Positions 1 through 11,034 of a stretch of DNA of 24,626 bases are shown here, piece after piece. Position numbers and translations under genes: made by a program. Positions within the stretch are counted from its first letter, which is position 1; every line of letters begins with the position of its first letter. The notes beneath the pieces are model-generated. The model was not told where the DNA came from and made no database searches. It saw nothing but the letters and a program-made list of their open reading frames with translations. The DNA is from Isohypsibius dastychi (lineage: Eukaryota > Tardigrada > Eutardigrada > Parachela > Isohypsibiidae): contig JAQIWT010000293.1 of the NCBI GenBank assembly GCA_034696485.1, positions 1-24,626 on the forward strand, given 5' to 3'.

Positions 1-1
1 A

Positions 2-22
2 CCCCCCCCCCCCCCCCCCCCC
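2..22. repeat. Poly-C tract (C21 then ACCC)
   Basis: Homopolymer of 21 C at the window edge followed by ACCC, within the intron before the first visible exon. A similar C10-ACCC is at 15806-15819. Confidence 0.8.
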
Positions 23-63
23 ACCCTAGCGCAGTTTTGATCATTTTTTTGTTTTTGTTATAG

Positions 64-2070
64 TTCAGAGTGGTGAGAGCGAGTCCGAGCCGGTAAGAAT
101 TGGTCCATCGACGTCCGACATCAAGTTCAACCCGTCGTTGAGTCAGTGGATCTGGTGGGATGAAGATCTCCATGCAAATCGGTATGTAGGTTTATCAGCA
201 TGAAACTCTCTGATGGAATGAGAATATTTCTGCTATGATTGATTTACACGGATTCCCAAGAAAACTTAGCGATCAACTTCTGTCCCGATTTTGAAAATTA
301 TCAACTTGCAATTGCCCGAAATTTGATGAATATTGTCGAAAGCATAATGTGACAACAATAATTCTAGCATACTTTTCACCTTATCATCTGTAATAATTTG
401 TACGCTTGATTTTCAGCGAGAAAAACGGTTCAACTGGTCCATCTTCAAGAGCGAAGATTCCGGCATCCTGCGACAACGATAAAAAGCCAGGTGCGCTATC
501 GTCATTCTTCGAAACCCTTCTTAAAGCTGTCCCAACACGCGATCCAGTGGTCACCAAAAGCGTGCAAGTGTCTGCTCCAGCTCCACGTATTTCTACTTCA
601 TCGATTCATTCTCCCGCTTATCCACCTCGAAGCAAATGCGTGGTCTGTCGAGGGACTACTAGCGTGGCTTTGCGCTTTGGGGCGTTAGCCTGCGTCGATT
701 GTTCTATCTTCTTCATTCGCGCCGTCTGTCAAGGGAAAGTGCAACGTTGCCTCGGAGAACAACCCTGTGTCATTGACGCAACTCTCCCGAATGAACTGTG
801 TCAAGAATGCCGGCTGGCCAAATGCTTGGAAAATGGGATGCAGGCACCTGGCGATTTACAGGACTCCATCAAAAATGAGGATGACAAGTATGCGCCAGCA
901 CCCACATCGGACCTTTCTGTCATGACCCCCATTTCTGGCACTGGTCCGGCAGATGAAATCGTTCCGTGCTTGACAGCTGGTGTTCAGGGTTCAACCACAT
1001 CCTCGAAGATGGAGAAAGACCAGCCTTCCGAGAATTCAACATCATCATTTACCTTGGTCTCAAAAAGCGAAAGTCTTCCAGCAGCGGTCTCCGAAAGTCC
1101 GAACCGCCGAAACGCTGGAAAGTTCAAGTGCGATGATGTCTTTAACTTCACCAAGAGTGGCATGCCAGCATACTTGTTTATGAACGCGATGTCCTTAGCT
1201 GACCCAGACACGTTTGTGGTTTCCAAAGATGGAGTCCGATATTCTGCTCATAAGTTCATTCTGGGTGCTCGTTCATCCGTGTTGAAGACGTTTTTCAAGT
1301 GTGGAGGTCTGGAAGTTCGGATGGATCATTCTGGGGAAGTTGTCGAAGCCTTCCTTCAGTTGATCTACGCTCGGCCTTGTCCCGATCTGGCGAAACATTT
1401 GGTGGAACTCGTGGAGATGTTCGGAGAGTTCGGGGTGTTTGGGGAGATGGAGGAAATGGCGGAGAGAGGGCAAGTCGAAGAAGCAATCACGACGGAGAAT
1501 GCAGCGTCCTTCTTCTTCACTGCCCCTATGAATGAACAGTATTTCATATGGGCACGTGCCATGGAGATTGTTCAGAAGAATTATCATATTGAAGAAAGCG
1601 AAGAGTTTCGTCGCCGCGCGAAGGTTGGATTGACTTTGAAAGCCAGTGGAATCAAATTTCTCCTTGATAACGTAAGTTACTACTCGGTTTTTGCAAGCGA
1701 ATTACTCGGAAAGATGTTGCCCAACAAAATTTAGTTTTGGTACCTTCTCGGAGAGCAAACAACGGAGTCTTAAGGTCTTCTAATTGGGTTTTCCGTAAAA
1801 AAATAGGTTTTTGTGCATGGAACTTTCGGGGCCAAAACGCAAGAGTGCAGACACGAAGTAACGAATATCATGCAGATGCATCTTTGACCTGTGATGGCGT
1901 TCTTGTGTGTCTGCTTGAAATACATAGTAGCTTTCTTGAAAATTACTAACTGTTAATAGAAAATTGAATCGGAAACTGCCGAAACTTGATGTTCTGGCTA
2001 AAGCTCTGTGCCATCAAGGATTTAAAGGTTAACATCCTAGTTTTTGTGACTTTTTCAGGTTCAGCTTTGA
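64..2070 (+). CDS. Nuclear-receptor zinc-finger / BTB domain fusion protein (3' part of gene)
   Basis: Three exons are visible: 64-181, 417-1671 and 2059-2070; the 5' end is outside the window. Introns have good sites (tgttatag at 56-63; gtatgt at 182; tttcag at 411-416; gtaagt at 1672; tttttcag at 2051-2058), and the reading frame is kept across both joins. The large middle exon alone encodes both domains. At 637-840 there are eight cysteines arranged as two C4 fingers (CVVC...CVDC, then C-x5-C...CQEC) followed by CRLAKCLENGM, the hallmark end of a nuclear-receptor DNA-binding domain. A low-complexity Ser/Pro/Thr linker follows, then at about 1198-1440 a BTB/POZ-like fold (DTFVVSKDGVRYSAHKFILGARSSV, cut here to its core: YSAHKFILGARSSV) and a helical BACK-like tail. 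There is no ligand-binding domain. By family knowledge it should bind DNA in the nucleus and dimerise or recruit partners through BTB. If the last intron is not spliced, the stop is at 1732-1734. Confidence 0.75.
637..840 (+). other. C4 nuclear-receptor DNA-binding domain (within the fusion gene)
   Basis: First finger C-x2-C-x14-C-x2-C, second finger C-x5-C-x10-C-x2-C. The usual family spacings are x13 and x9, so each finger has one extra residue. The P-box region reads CVDCSIFFIRAVC where typical receptors have CEGCKGFFKR; the acidic and basic residues that set half-site choice are changed. The end motif CRLAKCLENGM is canonical. This is direct from the translation; altered DNA specificity is inference. 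Confidence 0.85.
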
Positions 2071-2450
2071 TGCAGTTGTTGAATCATTAAGAACGCCAAA
2101 ACCAGACTGCCTAGATCAACTTCTCCTTTCCTCATTGTTATATCGTTGCACACATATCGTACCGTACCCATGAACTCAATTTCAAACGATCACCTTCAAT
2201 CATCATTATTCGACCGGAACTCTCGATATCAAACCTTTTGCTTGGAATCAGTTTGTTGTCCAATTTGTTCTTTCTCTTGCCTTTTTTTGATTTTTGTTGT
2301 CGAACACTGAATTCGCCGCTTGTTGAACACTATATAGCAGTGTGTTCGGGAGAACCAGCTGCATTTTGTTTTCTGCGAATGTCTTAACGTTTTGTAGGCT
2401 TGAACTGTGTTTCATTTTTTTCGTCAGGTGCGTGGTTTCGGGTTTCATTG

Positions 2451-2456
2451 AATAAA
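2451..2456 (+). terminator. Polyadenylation signal AATAAA for the zinc-finger/BTB gene
   Basis: AATAAATAAA lies about 380 nt after the spliced stop codon, so 2071 to about 2475 is the likely 3' untranslated region. It contains no other convincing signal. Confidence 0.5.
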
Positions 2457-3277
2457 TAAACAATTTGGTGTGTCGTAAGAAAACTTTTATCGAACATGTC
2501 GCGCATTCCCACCAATCGTCGAGACTCTCATAGACGCTGGTGCAAAAAGTTGATCGACAAACCTACCATTCAGGTAGACACCATTTAGCCAGGTTCACAG
2601 ACGGTCAGTGCTCCACTCACCAACAATGCTGCCACACTCTAATTGATTGCAAAATTGACAAAGTTGATTTTTTGGTTTCTCTCAATAATAGCTCTCATCG
2701 ATTAGTGCACCTCACATTCTCAAACGGAGCCAAGTTGTGAAGGATCTCGATCATGAAGAAGCGCAGAATCCGGTTCGTTTCCAATGTTGCAGTTAAATTC
2801 AAACACATTTGCTTCGGGGGTTGTAATGAAGTATGGCTTCCGAGTTTTTGCGAATCTGAACTATTTGGCAGATTCTGATTGCTGAACAAAACTTGAAGAG
2901 GGGAATGGACGGGAAACCGCTATGTTACATCGACATGACCTTTATCATTCATTGGGATCGAATGGAAATGCAGTACGTGATCAATCGGTAAGTCATGGTG
3001 TGATGGCCTGATAACTATGGTAGTGTCAAAGATCGGGAAAAGCAGAATTCGAATACAAACATTCATTTTCACTCTGGTCAGTGTACAAACTGGTCGTAAT
3101 GTATTCGAAGACAATGGCTGAGAAAACCACTCATCCAGGTTCTGAAGTGGGTTTCTGAATTCTTACGTCTGCATAAATACAACTGAACAGTTATTTTGAC
3201 GAATGAGACATCATCCACACTTGCTGAAGCCGTAAGTTGCATGACGCCAGGGTTCTATGTGATCTACTCAACTAGAA

Positions 3278-3290
3278 GGGGGGGGGGGGG
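3278..3290. repeat. Poly-G tract (G13)
   Basis: Thirteen consecutive G in gene-free DNA; length may be unstable or mis-sequenced. Confidence 0.8.
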
Positions 3291-5285
3291 ACCCAAACAC
3301 TTTTTACAGTTACGACGTGCCGCAGAAATGTTTGCGCCAGGTCCTGCATTAAAGATGTCTAATGGATGAGCAGTACTTTCGATCGGTGATTGTATCCTGA
3401 AACAGGTCGTTTGTAGGTCCTCTATTGGGAAAGATGAACAAAAACTTTGAAAAAGTTTGCTTGTATGAGTTGGTATGTTCTATATTCAGCCTCTACAACG
3501 GCAACGCAGGGTGAGCTCGTGAACTTCCATACCATAAAACTTTCCAAAGAAACGGTGTCTCAAAAACTGTATTCTCGCAAATCTCGTGTCACGGCAGGTC
3601 CAATTACCTAGCATGATCCGCAATTATGCATAACGCAAAGTGGATCAGAAAAGAAAAATAGCAGGATGGCGGGTATTCATTAGGGAGATGATATTGTTAG
3701 GCGAAGGGGGGAAATTGCAAATAAATTGCCATTCTCCATTTCCGCAGCGGCGCGATTCATAATTCAGCCGTGGCTGTCACGCAAGATCATTTCCACTTCC
3801 AGCCAGAGTCAACAGTCTGAATAAATGATGGAGACTAGAAAGTGATGAGGTCATAAGGTTAGCATGCGTCGGTCTTATTCAATTAGGGGGGAAAGAAAAA
3901 AAATGAAATATCGCGCGCAGATTGCGCCGAGCTTGAGAAGAAATGGAAAACGTGCCGCGTTTACTAAGAAGTCCGTTTTTCGCGGGAAGCGATTCAGAGT
4001 TGCCTAACCACTCATGAGACGTCCATTTCATGCATAATAGACACGCTCTTTCATCCCATCCGCTGCCCTCAAACCAGTGGCCCTACGGAGGCAGGATCGA
4101 TTTTTGATTTCTCCCGAACTGTAAATCAAAATCGTGCAATTTGAAAGACACGCTACCATTCAGTACTGTATATTGTCATTTAATCTGATCACTTCCCAAA
4201 AAAAACTAAAAACCGTTTCCTTTAATTGTTATTCAAATTCCACAACAACTGCTCTTGGCATCCTATTCGCAAATATTTCATTATCGCATTTTTAACAAAG
4301 TGACAAGTTTATGATTTGAATTGCTTCATCGGTGGATGGAAGGTGAATTAAAATCACAAATAATATTTATTCATATTTCTGTTAAACTGAGGCAAGAAGT
4401 TGCAATATGACGAATCACCAATGAAAGGTCATCAGAGTGATTTGTCGTTTCCTGACTCTTTTCAGGTTGTTGATTTTTGTAGACTTTATAAGATTTAGCT
4501 AGGAAGCACGGAATGGAGGGAAAAGTTTGGGGATTCATGCAAATTGGCGGGACGGCTTTTTACAAAGTGAATTTGGCAGTTGAGCGAGCCGAGAGATTGA
4601 AACAGGCCCGATGGGGCGTGGTCGCCTAATTTCCAACCAACCAATCCTGCTTCTGTTTGGAAAACCCTGAAAAGCTATCCCCGTTCCTCCATTCCCTATT
4701 CTGCTATCCCAGATGCAACATTTGTAGCATTGTTTTGTTGGGGCTTGCCAAACTGGGCGAGCAGGAACGAAAAAGTTTCGGATCGCATTTCACATGCAAA
4801 GGTCATTTGTGTTTTTGCTGCGAGGACATTTATTCAAGTGGAATAATTTAACGAGACGCGGATTTGTGTGCTGCTCGGCGCTAACCTTAGGCAATCTTGG
4901 CTAATTGAATGGAAAAGCCAGTGAACCCTACTGGACTGTCTTTTCAACCGGAACGACGCAAACACATCACCTAGTTCCAGTTCCAGCCTGCATTCCATTA
5001 TCATTTCCTCTGGTGAGTTAATGACAAACTTCCAGCAGATTTTGCAAATATTACTCATTTCTGTAAAATGTTTTCGACGCTATATATAATCTCTGTGTTG
5101 TGGTTGGCATTTTAAAACAGGAAATGTGGCTTTCTAATGATGACATGTCCGGAGAATAAGACGATTTGTGAAAGATGGGAATATAATGAAAGGCTGAGCA
5201 TGTTTGCTTTGACGGGATGAGATCTGTTTACCCACCACCATTTATCCGCTATAACTTGACCAATATTGAATGGAGAGGGATGCTG

Positions 5286-5293
5286 TGACGTCA
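5286..5293. promoter_or_regulatory. CRE-like palindrome TGACGTCA
   Basis: Perfect 8-bp cAMP-response-element consensus, the binding site of CREB/ATF bZIP proteins, about 5.7 kb upstream of the receptor start codon. A second perfect copy lies 523 bp downstream. Use as a real enhancer is inference. Confidence 0.25.
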
Positions 5294-5808
5294 CGGGAAT
5301 TGAATGTCTTTGTTGAATAATTATCATCAGGCCTCGCATCAAAGGGGCTTTTAAGGGGACCAGCGGGGTGTATTCCTCTTAAAACCGCCCATTCCTTTTT
5401 GGGCAGAGGGAAAGTTTTGTTGGACTTTTGAAAGTTGAAAGGGAGTACGTGTTCGAGAGTTGAAGAGGAGAAAAGAACGTTCCCGTGACGGGCTTTTGAG
5501 TTTGTGACAGTTGCAAGATGTTGCCTCTAAGCGTTCTTCAACGTCACACTTTTTGCAACGACTTGTGTGTTCTGTGTTTGAACAAAAGCAGGGGGGTCTT
5601 GTCAGATTGGGGCTTTATCATTGAGAGCTGCTCAACTGTGAGCCAAGATAAAAAACAATCACCACAAGAAGCGGGACCTCGCTTCCACCATTTTTTCAGC
5701 AGTTTTTTCACAAGAAATCGGGGTTTTTGCATCACCCCCTGATGAATCAAAAGCGAATTAGGGAAGTCGGAAACGACGTTCCGGAATCATGGGTGAATAG
5801 CGCGATTA

Positions 5809-5816
5809 TGACGTCA
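5809..5816. promoter_or_regulatory. Second CRE-like palindrome TGACGTCA
   Basis: Perfect consensus, in the same gene-free region as the copy at 5286. A third exact match (12485-12492) is inside receptor coding sequence and is probably chance. Confidence 0.25.
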
Positions 5817-8776
5817 TATAGACCCGCTGGTGAATTCAAGGCAATCAAAGAACCAACCTATCCAAATCTTCTTCTTGTTTTACTTTTGGTGACTTTTAAC
5901 TCCTCAGTCGCGATCTCAGAGAACTTACATACTTCTGAGTGAGTATTCAAACGAACAGACCAAGACTTTGCATTCATGTTGCACGGGTGAAATTCTTGGA
6001 CGGTCACAAGACGAACTACTGCGAAAGCGTTTGCCAAGGATGTTTTCAAGCAGGATTACCATTTCACTCGAAATTTGCGTGATAAGATTTGTACATGTAA
6101 AAAATCCCGATTGAAAATGAGAAAATTGTCTGTAGGATGTGTTTGGGAGATTAAGCAGTTACACAATCCGTTAATTTGCCGGCTAATCGAGTGAGCTATC
6201 AGAAACGTGGGAGTCGAGACTTCCGGGTGTGGAAAATGGGACGTGTGTGTGTAGAATAAGCGGTCAGAGAGCGCAAAAGGAGATAAGAATAATGCGCGGT
6301 GGTTGTTGGGCTGAAAATGATGGTTTGCGATAAACATCGCAACTGCCCCCCTCAAATGAGGGATAAGGCAAGGCGATTAAAACTGAGCATGAAACACGAC
6401 ATGTAATTTAAACCCTCAGCCCCCATCCTCTTCCTCCCCATTATCCCAACACGCACCAGCAATAAAAAAACAAATATTCACCTCGTTTTCTAAAGCGCGG
6501 GAAGGAAAGTTAAAAACACACAACGTCACGCTGATTAACCGCTGAATAAATCTCAATTCTCCGACATTTGAATTTCAAGCTCTGGAAATATGAGCTGTGA
6601 CTTTGACAAAGTAATTTGTTGTTCTTTCGGATTACAGCAACTTGACTCGTTGAAAATGAAAACATGGCTATTTGACGGTTGTGGAGTGTTAGTGGTATGG
6701 GAATGCTGGGCATAAGGGCAAATGTGTATTTGATGTTGTGATGAAGAGGAGAAAGAGGGAGAATGAATGTGGAGAGTTGATACGTCGGGAGCTTGTTCCA
6801 TTCTGTTAACGAGTGGAGAATGAATGATGGAGAGCGATTGAAAAGCCAACAGACAACACTGATAATCAAGGGAGATGAATCCAGTTATTGGCATACTCTC
6901 CCGTGAAGCTGAAGATTGTAGAAGGATGGGGGGTAAAAGGAAGAAATATCACTTTTTCAGAATATGTAAGGCATATCGATTTCCGGAACCCTCGTTTGCC
7001 CTGGATGAACATGGTCATTACTCTGCGTTCTGTTTTGATTTGATAACTTGCTTTTGATTTGTGGCGTTAAAATCTGACAAAAAACAATGGCTTCATTAAG
7101 TCCCCAGTCGCAAAATAGGCGACAACAATTTCGTTGATTTTTCGCTTCATTTTACGATACCTCACTTTGAGAAGGAGAAAACTGAGATCTTAGAGAGAAT
7201 TGATTGTCCAAAATTATCCCTGTCGCCTGTGTCAAGCACCGTCCATGGGTCACTGCGGAATCTTGCCATGTCAACGGTTTCGAAAAAATCAAAATTTCAC
7301 AGGTTCATGGGGTTGTTCGCTCTGGCTGTTTAACGTGGTTTGCAGCCGGGTCGAGTTGTCAGACCGAAGATGTTGTTTGGCCGAGAAATTTGATTTGGCG
7401 TTTTGAACAACAAACACCAAGCTGAAAATAAAACAAAAAAATTGGCCATAGCAAAAAATCATGCAGTCTCTCGAGCTAGTCTATCCCCGTTTTATTTTCA
7501 CTCAGCTGGTAATAGTTTTACAAGAGCAAGTGGTTCCAGAATCAGACCATCATTTGTGCGATAGTATCATTGGTCCAGCGCGGTATTGTCTACCTTGTCA
7601 GCCATTTTGAATTCTGGAAAAGCCTACTCGAGTCAGCTACTCGAGATTGTCCAGCCATCGACACTTCATCCAGTGGTCGATTCCGTTGGTTCATTTACTG
7701 TCTTGTCGAAGCTATTATTTCACAATATGTATTAGTTCTTTTTTCTCAAACTCGAAACATTTTGGTCAGCAGAAGTGTTTTTGAAGCAAGGTCGCAAGCG
7801 TCTGTCTCATGGATAGATTTTGCTATAGTAGAACCACTTTGTCTCACGAGTCAAGTGTTGTTGCTGTACTGGCAGACATTTTGAAAGATGTTTGTCTAAA
7901 AAACCTTAATCTGTATTTGATAGTTTTCTCAACAGATTCCCACTGAATGTGACATAACACATCGGCGTAATCTTGTTTTTCACCACTTAAAGCCCCCCAA
8001 CAAAAGGCCCCGGCCTCCCGAAAACTAACGTCCGAAAGGCGTGATGATTGATTATTTCTGACAAGCCCCATGAAACGGGGGGCAAGAGGAAGGACGATCA
8101 GTGGGTCAATAATTGCGCTAGCGTAAAATTAGAGCAATCGTAAATTGTTACATTCCCAAATCTCCGCGCGCAACTTTCTCTTCCAACCATCACCAGAAAA
8201 GAGGGGTCGGATCAAGTTATCAAGTATTATTGTCTTTCCTGTTATCATGTCCCAAGCAAAGACTCTCTTGACGTCCCCGGATAAGTATCATAGTCCACCA
8301 CTTTGCAGCGTGCCTTTTAATGCCAAATTGCCACATAATGAAAGATTCCCCAAGCTACATTTTCACAGGAGCTTCTCTTTCCTCCTCGCCTTCCTTCAAA
8401 CATTACACCCCCACTCGATGCCAGTTTCACATCTCCTCACTGTCACTCTCTCTGCTTCCCTATTTTGGCCATTTCGATCCCAAGAGATGCTCTGGCTACA
8501 GGACCGCCATTATCGTCACAAATTTCTTTAATCCGGTATGGGAGGGAAAGAATCATTGACTGATGCTGCCGTGTGAATTAATTGTACAACGCTTTTAGAA
8601 AACAGAATGAATTTCTGCTTGTGACCTTTGATATCAGGGAAACTTATTTTGCTGATAAGTTGATTCTTCAAAATTATATGATATTCTTCAGATGATCATG
8701 TCGGCCCGGAAAATTCTGATTCTGCAATTTTTAAGAAATCGTTACTTATTATTGAGGCGGAATAACAGTAGCGAGT

Positions 8777-8791
8777 GGGGGGGGGGGGGGG
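8777..8791. repeat. Poly-G tract (G15)
   Basis: Fifteen consecutive G followed by TGGTG, in gene-free DNA about 2.3 kb upstream of the receptor start. Confidence 0.8.
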
Positions 8792-9701
8792 TGGTGTTTA
8801 CTGGATTTCTATGTTAATGGAAATCAGAGACAGCAATCGAAGACCTGGGTTTAGGATTTTCATGATTGCTAATTCTCCAAGATTTTTATAATATGAATCC
8901 AGGATGAGGCCCAAATGTCTGGGAAGCTTGTATGTTTCGTCTTTCTTAATCCTCGAAAGAGTGGTTGATATTTGAGATGAAGAAGTTGAATCAACATTTG
9001 TTCATTAAGGGTTGTGTGTTATTGATTCCGTCTCTTTCTCTCTCTCCTGAACAAGTTCTTCAAGGTTTCGAATCAGATCGAAAATGTGATCGATGTTGAT
9101 CTTCTAAACCTATTTTTACAGCTTTTCACGTACTCGTCATAAATATATCACAAGGATAGTTTTACAGGAAAAAAATACATTTCTATCAGAAACAACATTT
9201 GCTAGAAAGTGCCTCCAGGGGGGCTCAAGAGTGAGACCCCTCATGTCACTCTTTATCACGCTCTATTTTTACCCTGCGGCATAATTATTTTTCTAAGCCT
9301 GAAATTGAAAAGTAAGCGTTAGAGAGGGGAAAAAAAGGTCATGGCAATAATCCCAAGCTCTGTCCATGTCATTTCACTTTCATGTAAATGAAAAGTTTGC
9401 CGGGCACTTATCCCCGAGGGATATGCGCTCAACGCTGACGTCCAATACTCCCCTCCCAAATTGCTTTTCTCAACCGTCAGCCGCCAACTTTCAAATACTA
9501 CAGTATTGTTTTCAACATATATTCAATCAAGAAATATTTCTCACGAAAACGTTTTTGGGGATGCATTTTCCTCGTAAAAAAGCTTAGAAATGGGTCACAA
9601 AGAAAAACCCCTCTCTGTTAAATGCATCTGAGCCAGGCCGGATTAGAAACGGATTAAAGTGTTCAAATTGAATGCTTGGAGATTACAGTAGCCCCCGCAT
9701 T

Positions 9702-9714
9702 GAGAGAGAGAGAG
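9702..9714. repeat. GA dinucleotide microsatellite
   Basis: About six GA units in tandem (tgagagagagagagaag) in the gene-free stretch. Confidence 0.6.
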
Positions 9715-10715
9715 AAGTCCAACTCTTTTTTATTTTCTGCTGTCAGACGTGTTCTTGGTGTTTTTGAGTGAATTTCCAACGTTGCGACTTTTTCCAGCTA
9801 ATTTTGGGTAATATTGCCCTGAAGGTACTTGGGACGGGTGAAAGGGAGAAATAGCCGGTCACACTCTATTAAGAGGTCTTCTATTATCCCGAGCCAAGAG
9901 AGTGAGCCCGCTCCACAGGGAATTACTCTGCGTAATGGCTCCCGAAAATTGATGAATTTTTCATTGGCTTTCTCGTTGGCGCGAGCGTTTTTCTCGTCAT
10001 TCCAGCGGCAGCCATGCACTGAAAAACCAAATGCAAGTGCAGACATTCGGTTCATTAGCCTGAATGAATGAATGCTCCGGTCTTTCACCTTGCTCGAATT
10101 CTAGCACCATAAATCACCTTCTAGACACGTGGAATCGAATTCAAACAAAATGCAAGAATTATTTAACAATACAATACCCTCGTTGTTTCTAGTCAGGATG
10201 TCTGCAAAAATATCTCTTCCAACAAATACAATTTGATTGAATTGTGAGCACTGGATGCATGCACTGGGAGATGCCTAGTTTGGTGGATGGTGGTTGTTTG
10301 GTCAGGAAGTCATTAATTGCAAACCGGTGTGTCACAACATGCCGTGTCGACCGCAATTACGCACCTTGGTGTTCTTGATTGATGGCAGGTGCATCCGTTT
10401 ACGAGCTTTCGTAATCTTCCCGATCAATCGTGATCTACCTCCAAACTCTGGAGTATGGAGAATACTCAAGCTACTGCGCAGTTATTTCTAAACGCGACCT
10501 CTTCATGAGTTTGTTGCCTCCTTATGTCAGAGTTTATTTGGGAATACCAGAATGTGCTGGAATGTAGCAACTTCAGAAACACGAGCACTGACGAAATACC
10601 GACAGGGATGTTCGAAGAATATGTTTGTTCAGAAAAAGATGTTTCAAAGAATTTGAAATATGTTTCAGGGTGATTAATGAATGCCCTTTTGAGCTTGGAA
10701 AATGGTATTCAGGTG

Positions 10716-10730
10716 CTGTGAATTTCACAG
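10716..10730. repeat. 15-bp palindrome CTGTGAATTTCACAG
   Basis: Perfect 7-bp inverted arms around one central base, about 305 bp upstream of the receptor start codon. It could be a dimeric factor site or chance. Confidence 0.35.
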
Positions 10731-10980
10731 TCACAGCCACAGTTCACATTCACTCATCAATGGCAAGAAGTGGGCAGAAGATAATACGGTGTTTTTTTCC
10801 GGGGTGTTTTGTTCAGTGATTTTTAGTCTGCCCGACATGAAGTCCCATCAATAATATAATTACTCTTCTTTGAGAAAGGTTGCTTATATTACTATCCTAA
10901 AATTGCCGGAAACAATTAAATCATTTCAGGTTGTCTGCTGACTTTCAATGAGAATCACAATCGATTGATTCCTCAACTTG

Positions 10981-11034
10981 TTCTTATATTCGCAGTAAAA
11001 CAAGCTCAAGAAGTGGCTCGATCAGGTTGATGCC
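10981..11034 (+). promoter_or_regulatory. Receptor 5' untranslated segment with intron acceptor
   Basis: The tract ttcttatattcgcag ends at 10995 and is followed by 39 nt without an ATG until the Met-start context gccATGA. A second possible acceptor (atcatttcag) ends near 10930. The promoter itself is therefore probably further upstream and not identified. Confidence 0.45.

Larger units (their letters stand above)
2476..10995. other. Long gene-free stretch upstream of the acetylcholine receptor gene
   Basis: About 8.5 kb in which every open frame is short, lacks recognisable motifs and overlaps others on both strands; none reads like a protein. I see no tRNA or rRNA gene. It holds poly-G tracts (3278-3290, 8777-8791), two TGACGTCA palindromes (5286-5293, 5809-5816), a GA microsatellite (about 9702-9714), a CT-rich stretch (about 9031-9049) and a 15-bp palindrome (10716-10730). 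Non-coding first exons of the receptor gene may lie here: the base before the receptor's coding exon is an intron acceptor (ttcgcag, ending 10995). Confidence 0.5.

Noticed and set aside
2331-2336. TATATA near 2331 as a promoter
   Set aside because: It lies in the 3' untranslated region of the first gene, and no coding start follows within several kilobases.
6510-6894. Two overlapping minus-strand frames of 113-119 codons
   Set aside because: They overlap each other in different frames, have Ser/His/Pro-rich composition of random reading, no motif and no splice context.
7570-7884. Plus-strand frame of 104 codons with hydrophobic stretches
   Set aside because: No motif, no start context, and no neighbouring exon in frame; typical of chance frames in the gene-free region.
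8145-8531. Plus-strand frame of 128 codons
   Set aside because: Rich in Ser, His, Leu and Phe from pyrimidine-rich DNA; an overlapping second frame is equally open. Not coding.
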